From: a virus
Virus record (IMG/VR): IMGVR_UViG_3300044638_007036
Location: 1 to 64,000 of that record
DNA length: 64,000 nucleotides
Direction: 5' to 3' (one strand)
Made by a program: the position numbers and the translations under genes. The notes below the pieces were generated by a model, which searched no databases, was not told the DNA's origin, and worked only from the letters and a program-made list of their open reading frames with translations. Positions 57,397 through 63,999 of the stretch are shown here, piece by piece. Positions within the stretch are counted from its first letter, which is position 1, and every line of letters starts with the position of its first letter.

Positions 57397-58461
57397 ATGG
57401 GTAAGAAGATAAGCAAAGAAGAACTCTCTAATGAACAAATCGAACAATTAATCGAAGAGTTTGCTAATCTTACTGAAGAAGAAAGGCAAAAGCGTCTACT
57501 AGGTAAAGGTGCATACAAGTCAGCTTATGAAATACCCGGAAAAGACTTTGTAATAAAGAAGCCACACTATACCAGCGAAGCAATCAACGACATGGCTAGA
57601 GAATACGGAGTTAATAAAAGACTACTAGATGAAGTGGATTTAGAACCTCCCATACTTGTTACTCGTAAAAATGAACTTGGAGAAAGAGATCCGTTCCACA
57701 TTCAAAGACGAGTAGCTCCTTTAAACGACGAACTACGAGAGACTATTACAAATGATCCTAAACTTAAATCATTTAAGGAAGAAGAAGATTTCCTTTCTCA
57801 GCTAATGAAGAAGTCAGACGCAGCTAGAACTAGGGCTCTTAATGAAAACGATTTAGTAGCTGCAAAAAACTATGCAAAAGACTACCAAGATGCTTATAGC
57901 AAACTTCAACAAGTAACTAATGCAAAAATAGAAAGAAGAAATAATCTTTCCCAACCAGCAATGGAGCTTATCGATAAAGTTAGTGAGGGTATTGAAAAGG
58001 CTAATCTTAGAGGTGCAGATATCCACGAAGGAAACATCACCAAGAAAGGTAGCGTCTTCGATCTAGGATCGTGGGTTGACTACATTGATGATGACGCTAA
58101 AAGTAAGGGTCTTTCTAAGATGAGATCAAACATCGTAAAAAAAACCATCTCAGAAGCAAAAAAACCAACCAAGTTTGGCATATATAGAGCCCTCATTCCT
58201 CTTGTCGCAAAAGGAGCTTTGGCTGGAGCTACGGGATTAGCCTCTTTAGCAGCAGAAGCTTCTGATGCTACAGAAGAAGGAAGTTCTATTGAAGAAGCAG
58301 CTATGGAGAGAGAAAAGCAAGATCGTAAGTTTCGCAATACCGTAGGACAAGATACTTATAATGCATCGCAAAAATTATTAAGAAGTATTGGTCCTAAAGA
58401 TCTAATTGATCCAGATGCGCAAAAATCTCAATTTAGAACACTTAGAAATAAGCTTAAGTAA
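57397..58461 (+). CDS. Protein-kinase-like protein with hydrophobic linker and C-terminal RFxxLRxKL tag
   Basis: The protein has 354 residues with SD TGAGG 7 nt upstream. Kinase-fold features: glycine loop GKGAYKSAY (36-44), FVIK with Lys54, candidate helix-C Glu69, catalytic-loop-like D208-IHEG-N213, and D222-L-G in place of DFG. After the domain comes a Ala/Gly hydrophobic stretch (~265-287), then a charged tail ending SQFRTLRNKLK. The tail matches the tags of the next gene and of small proteins at 6.8-7.6 kb. May phosphorylate host proteins or be a pseudokinase; packaging into the virion is inferred. Confidence 0.7.
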   Translation: MGKKISKEELSNEQIEQLIEEFANLTEEERQKRLLGKGAYKSAYEIPGKDFVIKKPHYTSEAINDMAREYGVNKRLLDEVDLEPPILVTRKNELGERDPFHIQRRVAPLNDELRETITNDPKLKSFKEEEDFLSQLMKKSDAARTRALNENDLVAAKNYAKDYQDAYSKLQQVTNAKIERRNNLSQPAMELIDKVSEGIEKANLRGADIHEGNITKKGSVFDLGSWVDYIDDDAKSKGLSKMRSNIVKKTISEAKKPTKFGIYRALIPLVAKGALAGATGLASLAAEASDATEEGSSIEEAAMEREKQDRKFRNTVGQDTYNASQKLLRSIGPKDLIDPDAQKSQFRTLRNKLK

Positions 58462-58472
58462 TCTATGCACTA
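58461..58472 (+). repeat. 12-mer ATCTATGCACTA, copy 2
   Basis: Lies in the 23-nt gap between the kinase-like stop and the metalloprotease start, immediately before the SD AAAGGA. Confidence 0.6.
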
Positions 58473-58484
58473 TAAAGGAATGGC

Positions 58485-59429
58485 ATGAGAGTATCTAGAA
58501 ATAAAGTACCGTTTAAGCCACAAGAATTTGAAAAAAATTATTCTCCATCTGAAAAAGATATTTCTCATATGGAAAGTCTTGCCAAGCAAAATAAGCTAGA
58601 CGAATTAAATGATTTTATAAATAATAAAATGGTTGGAGCGGAATTAGACTCCAATGCTCCCGGAATACCAACTAGAGACTTCCTAACTGAAGCACTTTCA
58701 AAATCAATAAGAAAAAGACAACCAGAGTTGGCTAATCTATCAGCAGAACAAAAACTTAACTATTTTAAAGATCAAGTATATCCGGGAGTTGATGAATTTA
58801 GAAAAAAAATGGGATTGTCCAGTTTAAAATTAAAAGCAATTCCATGGGTTGGTAGTGAATACAATTATGAAACTGGAGAATTAAACTATGATGATAGATA
58901 TAAAAATGACCCTATGCAAGAGGGAACTATGCTGCACGAACTTGCTCATTCTGCGGATCACGCATTCCAAGATCAAGCACAAAGAGAATCTCTTATAGAT
59001 CATTATAGAAATATAGCTGTTTTTGATGGCGAACGTCCTGAACATCCAAAAAATAATAATCATCAAGAATTTAAAAATTCCCAGTTAGGAAGAGAAATAA
59101 TAAATGATTATATTAAAAAATTGCCTAAATTAAAGAAGTTAGATAGTGGTCAAAGCCGTACGACAAATTCAGAAATTGATGGTTGGATGAATAAAGGGTA
59201 TTCTAAGATTAAAAGAATGCCAAATTTTGAGGACTATGATTGGAAATCGGGAGATTTTAACTCAGATGTAATTCAAAATCCAGTAGATAAATATAAGCAG
59301 ATTGGAACAGATCATCACTCAGGTAGAGCATTTTCTTTAGATAACTTCATTAACTTTGCAAAAGGTGGTCTTAAGGATGTTGTTCAAAATGAGAATAGAT
59401 TTAAAAAATTAAGAAGTAAACTAACATAA
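58485..59429 (+). CDS. Zinc metalloprotease with C-terminal RFKKLRSKL tag
   Basis: The protein has 314 residues. H151-E152-L-A-H155 in TMLHELAHSADHAF is a gluzincin-like HExxH; the third ligand is not obvious (a downstream Glu or His). No signal peptide, so if exported it travels in the virion. The last ten residues are RFKKLRSKLT, near-identical to the tag on the small proteins at 6.8-7.6 kb. Co-transcribed with the kinase-like gene (23-nt gap). Anthrax-lethal-factor-like toxins use similar HExxH helices, but no homology is claimed. Confidence 0.7.
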   Translation: MRVSRNKVPFKPQEFEKNYSPSEKDISHMESLAKQNKLDELNDFINNKMVGAELDSNAPGIPTRDFLTEALSKSIRKRQPELANLSAEQKLNYFKDQVYPGVDEFRKKMGLSSLKLKAIPWVGSEYNYETGELNYDDRYKNDPMQEGTMLHELAHSADHAFQDQAQRESLIDHYRNIAVFDGERPEHPKNNNHQEFKNSQLGREIINDYIKKLPKLKKLDSGQSRTTNSEIDGWMNKGYSKIKRMPNFEDYDWKSGDFNSDVIQNPVDKYKQIGTDHHSGRAFSLDNFINFAKGGLKDVVQNENRFKKLRSKLT

Positions 59430-59449
59430 ATACCAATTTGTAAGAATTA

Positions 59450-59641
59450 CTATATAGTCTTTCTTACAAGTAGCTCTAGTAGTCGCAATTCAATCTCTAG
59501 CTCTTCCAAATTTATCACCATATACTTTGCTAATACCATTAGCCTATATTCGTCAGGTACAGAGTCCATCTCTCTTTCTAGACGATTCTGGAGCGTTTGG
59601 AGATGTGGGTGTTCTTGTAAAAATAGTTTTAGTTCTTCCAT
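59450..59641 (-). CDS. Small helical hypothetical protein
   Basis: The protein has 63 residues, MEELKLFLQEHPHLQTLQNRLEREMDSVPDEYRL..., a three-helix pattern with 'hPhLq.lQ.rle..m' seen in small bacterial and phage proteins. Converges with the metalloprotease gene (20-nt gap, no terminator hairpin seen). Confidence 0.65.
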   Translation of the reverse strand: MEELKLFLQEHPHLQTLQNRLEREMDSVPDEYRLMVLAKYMVINLEELEIELRLLELLVRKTI

Positions 59642-59642
59642 A

Positions 59643-59654
59643 ATCTATGCACTA
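59643..59654 (+). repeat. 12-mer ATCTATGCACTA, copy 3
   Basis: Overlaps the junction of the micropeptide stop and the start region of the 59450-59641 gene (which reads the other strand). Confidence 0.6.
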
Positions 59655-59720
59655 GCTTTGATACACTCCAACCACTACACTTAAAATTACTAAAAATAAT
59701 ACGGCTTCAGATATACTCAT
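59652..59720 (-). CDS. Single-TM micropeptide
   Basis: The peptide has 22 residues, MSISEAVLFLVILSVVVGVYQS. GGAG lies 9 nt upstream. One membrane helix, similar in length to the micropeptide at 38692-38760. Confidence 0.45.
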   Translation of the reverse strand: MSISEAVLFLVILSVVVGVYQS

Positions 59721-59746
59721 GTCTACTCACTCCTTCGAGAATAGTC

Positions 59747-59762
59747 CTCGCCAAGAGGCGAG
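59747..59762. other. GC-rich hairpin CTCGCC-AAGA-GGCGAG
   Basis: A perfect 6-bp stem with 4-nt loop, not followed by T on either strand, just upstream of the micropeptide SD. A palindrome TGAAATTTATTTCA is adjacent (59766-59779). Possible RNA processing or operator site. Confidence 0.4.
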
Positions 59763-59793
59763 CCATGAAATTTATTTCACAATATAAATTTCC

Positions 59794-59964
59794 TTACAGT
59801 ACTTCTATAAATGTCCAACTACCTACTACCGTGTAGAGATCTTCTAGAGTTTCGATACAGAAGTACCGCCATTTACTAGACAGATCACAGTAATAGAATA
59901 CTAAATTTTCAGAGTATACGATACCTAAGTTATCGTTATGAGTAATGTAATACCCATGTTTCAT
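59794..59964 (-). CDS. Small aromatic-rich hypothetical protein
   Basis: The protein has 56 residues, MKHGYYITHNDNLGIVYSENLVFYYCDLSSKWRYFCIE in pieces, rich in Tyr/Trp/Phe. ATGA overlap with the glycosyltransferase gene supports it as real. Unknown function. Confidence 0.6.
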   Translation of the reverse strand: MKHGYYITHNDNLGIVYSENLVFYYCDLSSKWRYFCIETLEDLYTVVGSWTFIEVL

Positions 59965-60728
59965 TTAGTATCTCCTTTGTACAAATCAGGATTTCCCAAA
60001 CTATCCCATTCCTCTTCTGATTTTTTAAGAATATCTTCTTTACTAAAAGATCTAATTGCTAAACCTTTTAAGTGGTAATTTAATTCTGCTGTTACAGTAG
60101 GATCATCGTGATATAAATGAAAAGCTCTTGCGTTTTTCATAACTCCATACTTTAAACATTTTCCAATTTTAAAAGAAACTAAATCATCTTCTCCGCCCCA
60201 TCCTTCAAAATTTTCTGGATACCCTCCTATCAGTTTATATGTCTCAGTTTTAAAACATATAACTCCCCCAGCTAAAGGTATTATGGTTGCTCTTTTTTCT
60301 TTGAATTCTGGCAAGCTAATTAGAGAATTAAAATCTAAATTCAAAATAAATTCTGTGGATTGATTTTTATTTAGATACGTAACATTTTGATGGAAGGGAG
60401 ATATCGCATCATATTCTTTCAAATTTTCTATAGATTTTTCTATAGTAATTTTATTACAAATTAAATCCGAGTCTCCTAAGATTACATTTTGAAATCCTTC
60501 TTCTATTGCTTTTTTAACAGCCACATTCAACGACCACGATTTATTAAATTTTTTAGGATTGTACAAAAATAGGGAATCTTTAATTATTTGACTTTCTCCT
60601 TGCTCTACTACGCAAAGATCAAGATTTGGAAAATTAAGCTTTATGTGCTTTTTTAAAGTTTCTAAATTTAGTAATCTTCGAACATCGCCGTTGTATTTAA
60701 ACGGTATAATATATCTAGTTTTATTCAC
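59961..60728 (-). CDS. GT7-like glycosyltransferase
   Basis: The protein has 255 residues. GDSD86-88 (DxD, metal/nucleotide-sugar) and FEGWGGEDD (174-182), the hallmark GWGGEDD of beta-4-galactosyltransferase-type GT7 enzymes; also LAGGVICFKTETY. GT-A fold expected, no leader. Could glycosylate phage DNA, virion proteins or host surface sugars. Encoded with small genes of unknown role, ATGA overlaps on both sides. Confidence 0.8.
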   Translation of the reverse strand: MNKTRYIIPFKYNGDVRRLLNLETLKKHIKLNFPNLDLCVVEQGESQIIKDSLFLYNPKKFNKSWSLNVAVKKAIEEGFQNVILGDSDLICNKITIEKSIENLKEYDAISPFHQNVTYLNKNQSTEFILNLDFNSLISLPEFKEKRATIIPLAGGVICFKTETYKLIGGYPENFEGWGGEDDLVSFKIGKCLKYGVMKNARAFHLYHDDPTVTAELNYHLKGLAIRSFSKEDILKKSEEEWDSLGNPDLYKGDTK

Positions 60729-60912
60729 TTAAAATCTCTTTTATTTCAGTAGTTAGTTCTTCTATAGATATAATCTCTCTCTCATCATATTTACTGAGTT
60801 TTCTAATATATCTTTCTATATCTTCTAATTTTTTTGCAGTTTTTGCAGCACTTTGAAAAAGTTCTAATTCGTCTTTATCTTCGTAAGGATCAAACTCATA
60901 TATTATTTTCAT
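60721..60912 (-). CDS. Small acidic helical protein
   Basis: The protein has 63 residues from the ATG 60912; TTG 60927, directly behind GAGGT of leader element A, is an alternative start. IYEFDPYEDKDELELF and a coiled helix follow. It overlaps the glycosyltransferase gene by 8 nt. It is the gene served by the conserved leader element. Unknown function. Confidence 0.6.
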   Translation of the reverse strand: MKIIYEFDPYEDKDELELFQSAAKTAKKLEDIERYIRKLSKYDEREIISIEELTTEIKEILSE

Positions 60913-60929
60913 GTAAGAAGTTAGCAACT

Positions 60930-60965
60930 ACCTCACAACTTAGATTTAGTAGGTATGTGACACCT
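60930..60965 (-). promoter_or_regulatory. Conserved leader element, copy A
   Basis: On the - strand AGGTGTCACATACC, 10 nt, AAGTTGTGAGGT. The same two blocks occur at 63584-63632. It lies between an extended -10 promoter and the 60721 gene, so it is a 5' leader, perhaps an RNA switch or operator. Confidence 0.5.
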
Positions 60966-60987
60966 AAGGGTAACGCTGCGATAATTT

Positions 60988-60996
60988 ATTATACCA
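60988..60996 (-). promoter_or_regulatory. Extended -10 promoter TGGTATAAT
   Basis: TG-G-TATAAT, perfect extended -10, overlapping the stop of the IrrE-like gene; predicted start ~60981, 15 nt before leader element A. Confidence 0.55.
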
Positions 60997-61393
60997 TATA
61001 ATATCCATAAAAAAATCCCAACCAGTACTGATTATTTTTATATCCCGATTTAAAAGTATGAGTAGGAAACCATATCTTACTAAGTTGGTTAGCTATTTTT
61101 TCAGTATATAATTCTGCGTTTAGGGCGTATCTTGCAAAATTTTTTCTCCCCATTTTTTCTATTGCTTTATAGTGATTTGATTTATGATAAATCGGATATT
61201 TATTTTCTATGTCGTTTTTGTAATGTGCGAGTTCATGGCAAAATACTGATATAGTCTCAACATCAGTCATGTCATTACTTATTATCATCTTGCCTTTCCA
61301 GTACAAGCCACCAGTATTTTTATTAGAGATTTTTATACTACATCCATAAATTTTACAAATTTCTCTTATGTATTTTTTTAAATACTTGCTCAA
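60989..61393 (-). CDS. ImmA/IrrE-like zinc peptidase
   Basis: The protein has 134 residues. FCHELAHYKN (H53-E54-x-x-H57) following a short alpha/beta N-terminus, with ISVFCHELAH as in ImmA/IrrE/COG2856-type proteins. Third ligand unclear. No leader, cytoplasmic. Such peptidases cleave repressors in mobile elements; a regulatory target in this phage is possible. ATGA overlap with the next gene. Confidence 0.65.
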   Translation of the reverse strand: MSKYLKKYIREICKIYGCSIKISNKNTGGLYWKGKMIISNDMTDVETISVFCHELAHYKNDIENKYPIYHKSNHYKAIEKMGRKNFARYALNAELYTEKIANQLSKIWFPTHTFKSGYKNNQYWLGFFYGYYMV

Positions 61394-61623
61394 TCTCTAA
61401 ATCCTTTTATAGTAAGTAAGTCCCCATCTTGAATTCCCAAATCGGGATCTAAGCAAATTGCTTTACTTTTTATAAAAAAATCAACTGGTCCGGGAATATT
61501 AATTTCATGATGACCTATTAGTCTTAGCCCATTTAAATACACAGAGCAATCTTTCATTTCGTAATCTAGTAAGTAACTATATTTTTCCTTTTTTAAATTT
61601 ATAAATTCTACGCACCAGATCAT
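61390..61623 (-). CDS. Small beta-rich hypothetical protein
   Basis: The protein has 77 residues. VYLNGLRLIGHHEINIPGPVDF and DPDLGIQDGDLLTIKGF resemble short beta domains of phage fibre proteins ('vyLNGlrL...GD.itikg'). Its location outside the virion block makes the role unclear. Confidence 0.5.
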   Translation of the reverse strand: MIWCVEFINLKKEKYSYLLDYEMKDCSVYLNGLRLIGHHEINIPGPVDFFIKSKAICLDPDLGIQDGDLLTIKGFRD

Positions 61624-61883
61624 TGCATCTCCTTTTTCTTTTTTATTTCAAAAATAGTTAAATGCTTTTCAATTTCTGTTTTAGTCATTCTATATGTATC
61701 AGGACAAGTACACTTATAGGGCATATTTAGACTTCTAGCTTTTAATTGATTTTCGTAGCATTGATCTGAAAATAGTAATTCTAACTCAGATCTCTTATGT
61801 TCTAGATCAAAGTCCACTATCTGTTCATTTGTAAGATTTACGTTTAATTCTTTTGCTATTTTTTTCTTGTTTTCAGATTTCAT
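61620..61883 (-). CDS. Small hypothetical protein with Cys motif
   Basis: The protein has 87 residues: basic, helical, with KARSLNMPYKCTCPDTYRMTK in the middle (two close cysteines). 4-nt overlaps on both sides. No family recognised. Confidence 0.5.
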   Translation of the reverse strand: MKSENKKKIAKELNVNLTNEQIVDFDLEHKRSELELLFSDQCYENQLKARSLNMPYKCTCPDTYRMTKTEIEKHLTIFEIKKKKEMQ

Positions 61884-62521
61884 ATTTCAATCGTTATGGG
61901 GTTGATTATAAGATCGGAATAAGGTATTCCACAAATGGAAGCATTTATAGTCACATAGTTCTCATAATTTGTAGATTCAAGAGAGCACCCTCTACTTTCA
62001 TGAATATGTCCGCAAACGTGTAATTTTAATTTATTAAATCTATGCTCAATATGATTAGTTAAAGTCGCACTTCCTACATGTCCTCCCGGACATTTATCTA
62101 GTCTAAAAAATGCAGGTCCATGAGTAACTAGTATGTCTATATCGTGATCTATAGAACTCCATATACTATCTAATTCTAAATCTGGTAATCCGTATGCCCA
62201 TCTTCCAAATTCCTTAGAGTAAGGACTTCCGAATATTTTCAAACCATTTATTTCTACGTGTTCATTATTCAACAAAATAATATTATTTTCCATACAAAGT
62301 TTTTGCAAGCTTTGTATATTTTTACTTACTCCTACTTCGTGATTTCCACAAATTAAAATCTTGTAATTAGATTCCTGAACGGCATACCATTCTATAAAAT
62401 TTCTAACCTCATCTTGTTTTCCTCTATTAGTAAAATCTCCTGCATGAATAATCATATCACAAGGAGGAATTATTAGTTGATCATGAAGTTGATGAGTATC
62501 AGAAATACAGGTTATCTTCAT
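61880..62521 (-). CDS. Calcineurin-like phosphoesterase
   Basis: The protein has 213 residues. All metallophosphatase motifs are present: SDTH (7-10), GDFTNRG (28-34), GNHE (59-62), THGP and GHIHESRG. Length matches YfcE/UPF0025-type phosphodiesterases. Possible activities are phosphodiesterase, DNA 3'-end repair or signalling-nucleotide hydrolysis (such as 2',3'-cyclic phosphates); not determined. Confidence 0.85.
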   Translation of the reverse strand: MKITCISDTHQLHDQLIIPPCDMIIHAGDFTNRGKQDEVRNFIEWYAVQESNYKILICGNHEVGVSKNIQSLQKLCMENNIILLNNEHVEINGLKIFGSPYSKEFGRWAYGLPDLELDSIWSSIDHDIDILVTHGPAFFRLDKCPGGHVGSATLTNHIEHRFNKLKLHVCGHIHESRGCSLESTNYENYVTINASICGIPYSDLIINPITIEI

Positions 62522-62781
62522 TTTGTTCTTTTTGTAAATCTATGATTGTGTTTTTTTCTACAGTAGTCAGAACAATATACGACAGCTATTCCAGATTTAG
62601 TTTCATATATATAGTACGGCAGATGTATATAGTGCTTTATAATATAGCCCCGTGGAGGAGCTAGCATTGTTGTGGTTAGCGGTGCTGAAAAAATTTTACT
62701 GCATTTTTCACATCGTACTGTATTATCTATTTTAACATTCGCATATTGATTAACAACTTTTCCATCTATATTATAACTCAT
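62518..62781 (-). CDS. Small zinc-binding protein
   Basis: The protein has 87 residues with CEKC (about 24-27) and CSDYC (about 69-73), a split zinc ribbon, and a basic tail (KKHNHRFTKRTK). ATGA overlaps with both neighbours. Function unknown. Confidence 0.6.
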   Translation of the reverse strand: MSYNIDGKVVNQYANVKIDNTVRCEKCSKIFSAPLTTTMLAPPRGYIIKHYIHLPYYIYETKSGIAVVYCSDYCRKKHNHRFTKRTK

Positions 62782-62942
62782 TTACGTATGCACCTTGCTT
62801 TAATTTTGATTCCATTTTTCTCCATATCTATCAATTTAGATATAGCTTGTAAGCAGGTTGATTCAGAATTAAAAGTGGATACATTTGTACTTATAGAAGT
62901 ACCTAAACTATTAATCACGATTAAATATAATAAATACTCCAT
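62778..62942 (-). CDS. Small protein with hydrophobic N-terminus
   Basis: The protein has 54 residues, MEYLLYLIVINSLGTSIST..., signal-like start, two cysteines and a basic tail. The start shares one base with the upstream stop and the stop overlaps the next ATG. Likely exported or membrane-anchored; unknown. Confidence 0.6.
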   Translation of the reverse strand: MEYLLYLIVINSLGTSISTNVSTFNSESTCLQAISKLIDMEKNGIKIKARCIRK

Positions 62943-63115
62943 TATCTATCCTCACATAATTTAAAAATTCTTCCATTTACATATATCTTTTTTAATCTAA
63001 AAACATCTTTGCTAATAAACATTTTATCGATAACTACTGACATGATAGCCATCGTTAATGCTATTCCAACTACTAAACCGTGAATAAAGTTCAATGCCAA
63101 TTTTTGTTTAACCAT
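62942..63115 (-). CDS. Single-TM protein, lysis-cassette-like
   Basis: The protein has 57 residues from an internal ATG: MVKQKLALNFIHGLVVGIALTM..., one membrane segment followed by a basic tail. It overlaps the upstream gene by 25 nt in a different frame. The longer ORF to 63178 is probably not used because it would bury the neighbour. Confidence 0.5.
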   Translation of the reverse strand: MVKQKLALNFIHGLVVGIALTMAIMSVVIDKMFISKDVFRLKKIYVNGRIFKLCEDR

Positions 63116-63246
63116 ACTGCTATAAATGGAACTCCTAAAGTTATTATAACTTGTACAATCTGAAAAGCCAAACGCCATCTTTCATAAGCTGACATTCGAT
63201 TAAAATCTTCTTTTATAAATTTTATAATTTTTTCTGAGAGATGCAT
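63091..63246 (-). CDS. Small membrane protein
   Basis: The protein has 51 residues, MHLSEKIIKFIKEDFNRMSAYERW..., one TM (FQIVQVIITLGVPFIAVWL) and a short basic end. Overlaps both neighbours by 25 nt. Topology is pinholin/antiholin-like; role unproven. Confidence 0.55.
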   Translation of the reverse strand: MHLSEKIIKFIKEDFNRMSAYERWRLAFQIVQVIITLGVPFIAVWLNKNWH

Positions 63247-63410
63247 TTTGCTAAATTCTTGTAATCACCAAGAAATCCACCATCTAAGCACTTTGTATAG
63301 TATTGTTGACACTTAAGTTGCCTCTCTTCTGTGAATTGTATCAGGGTTGATGAATTTGCTCCTGCTCCATTTAATTGACAAAGTAATGCTATAGTTTGAA
63401 TGATTTCCAT
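63222..63410 (-). CDS. Small exported Cys-rich protein
   Basis: The protein has 62 residues. Weak signal-like N-terminus (MEIIQTIALLCQLNGAGANS) and four cysteines (CQQYYTKC, C in KCISQ). Probably periplasmic with disulphides. Overlapped by the next gene; 1 nt after the upstream stop. Confidence 0.55.
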   Translation of the reverse strand: MEIIQTIALLCQLNGAGANSSTLIQFTEERQLKCQQYYTKCLDGGFLGDYKNLAKCISQKKL

Positions 63411-63411
63411 A

Positions 63412-63564
63412 TTACTCCCTAATTCTTAAGGCTCTAATAAAAAAAACACATGCTGTTATACCAAACCCAATTCCAACAATTGGAAATCCCCTGACTGTCA
63501 TAAAGACATTTAGAAGAGTGAATAAATAACCTATAACTGTTAATTCTAATTTTTTTTGTATCAT
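63412..63564 (-). CDS. Small two-TM membrane protein
   Basis: The protein has 50 residues, two hydrophobic stretches (TVIGYLFTLLNVFM and PIVGIGFGITACVFF) with a basic end (RALRIRE). It is the first gene downstream of leader element B, with a weak or distant SD. Unknown function; membrane hairpin. Confidence 0.55.
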   Translation of the reverse strand: MIQKKLELTVIGYLFTLLNVFMTVRGFPIVGIGFGITACVFFIRALRIRE

Positions 63565-63583
63565 ATGTTAAAAGCGAGCCGCC

Positions 63584-63632
63584 ACCTCACAACTTCCCAG
63601 AAATCTATAACATCTAGGGGTATGTGACACCT
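63584..63632 (-). promoter_or_regulatory. Conserved leader element, copy B
   Basis: On the - strand AGGTGTCACATACCC, 22 nt, AAGTTGTGAGGT, the same blocks as copy A, then about 19 nt to the ATG at 63564. Outer bases differ from copy A but can also pair (CGAG with CTCG here; AGC with GCT in copy A). Confidence 0.5.
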
Positions 63633-63659
63633 CGGAGGAGGGAGTACTAAAACGTGGTA

Positions 63660-63851
63660 TCAAAGTACTCTTAAACTAACTCCAAAGCGGGAGGCTACGC
63701 TTCGGACAGTTTTTAAAGGTCGATGAATAATAGCTGCGATATTTTTTGCTGACATTTTTCCTGCATTATTTACAATGAATTCAACAGTTCCAAAAGTTAA
63801 TGGCTTATTTAGTTTAGTCCATTTTCCATTTACCTTAGACAATTTCTTCAT
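63660..63851 (-). CDS. Small HTH DNA-binding protein
   Basis: The protein has 63 residues. GKMSAKNIAAIIHRPLKTVRSVASRFGVSL is a helix-turn-helix of the 'lsaeEIA..lgR...aVr..a..lgvsl' type found in small phage regulators. SD AAGGAG and extended -10 promoter upstream. Possible regulator of the promoter boxes or leader elements in this window; untested. Confidence 0.65.
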   Translation of the reverse strand: MKKLSKVNGKWTKLNKPLTFGTVEFIVNNAGKMSAKNIAAIIHRPLKTVRSVASRFGVSLRVL

Positions 63852-63874
63852 AAAACTCCTTTATTTATTAATTT

Positions 63875-63883
63875 ATTATAGCA
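63875..63883 (-). promoter_or_regulatory. Extended -10 promoter TGCTATAAT
   Basis: TG-C-TATAAT ahead of the HTH gene, predicted start ~63868, 10 nt before SD AAGGAG. No strong -35, as usual for extended -10 promoters. Confidence 0.6.
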
Positions 63884-63903
63884 CGAGATTTATTTAAATA
63901 AAA

Positions 63904-63999
63904 TTATTTTTTATTAAATAATTGGTCTATAAGTTTTTCATATCCTTTTATATTTTCAGGATTGTCTATTAAATAACGACTTGCAAACTTCCTACTTCT
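63904..63999 (-). CDS. Partial CDS at window edge
   Basis: A - strand frame open to the window end gives 31 residues ending in KGYEKLIDQLFNKK before a TAA. Composition is coding-like and helical. Product unknown. Confidence 0.5.
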   Translation of the reverse strand, partial: RSRKFASRYLIDNPENIKGYEKLIDQLFNKK

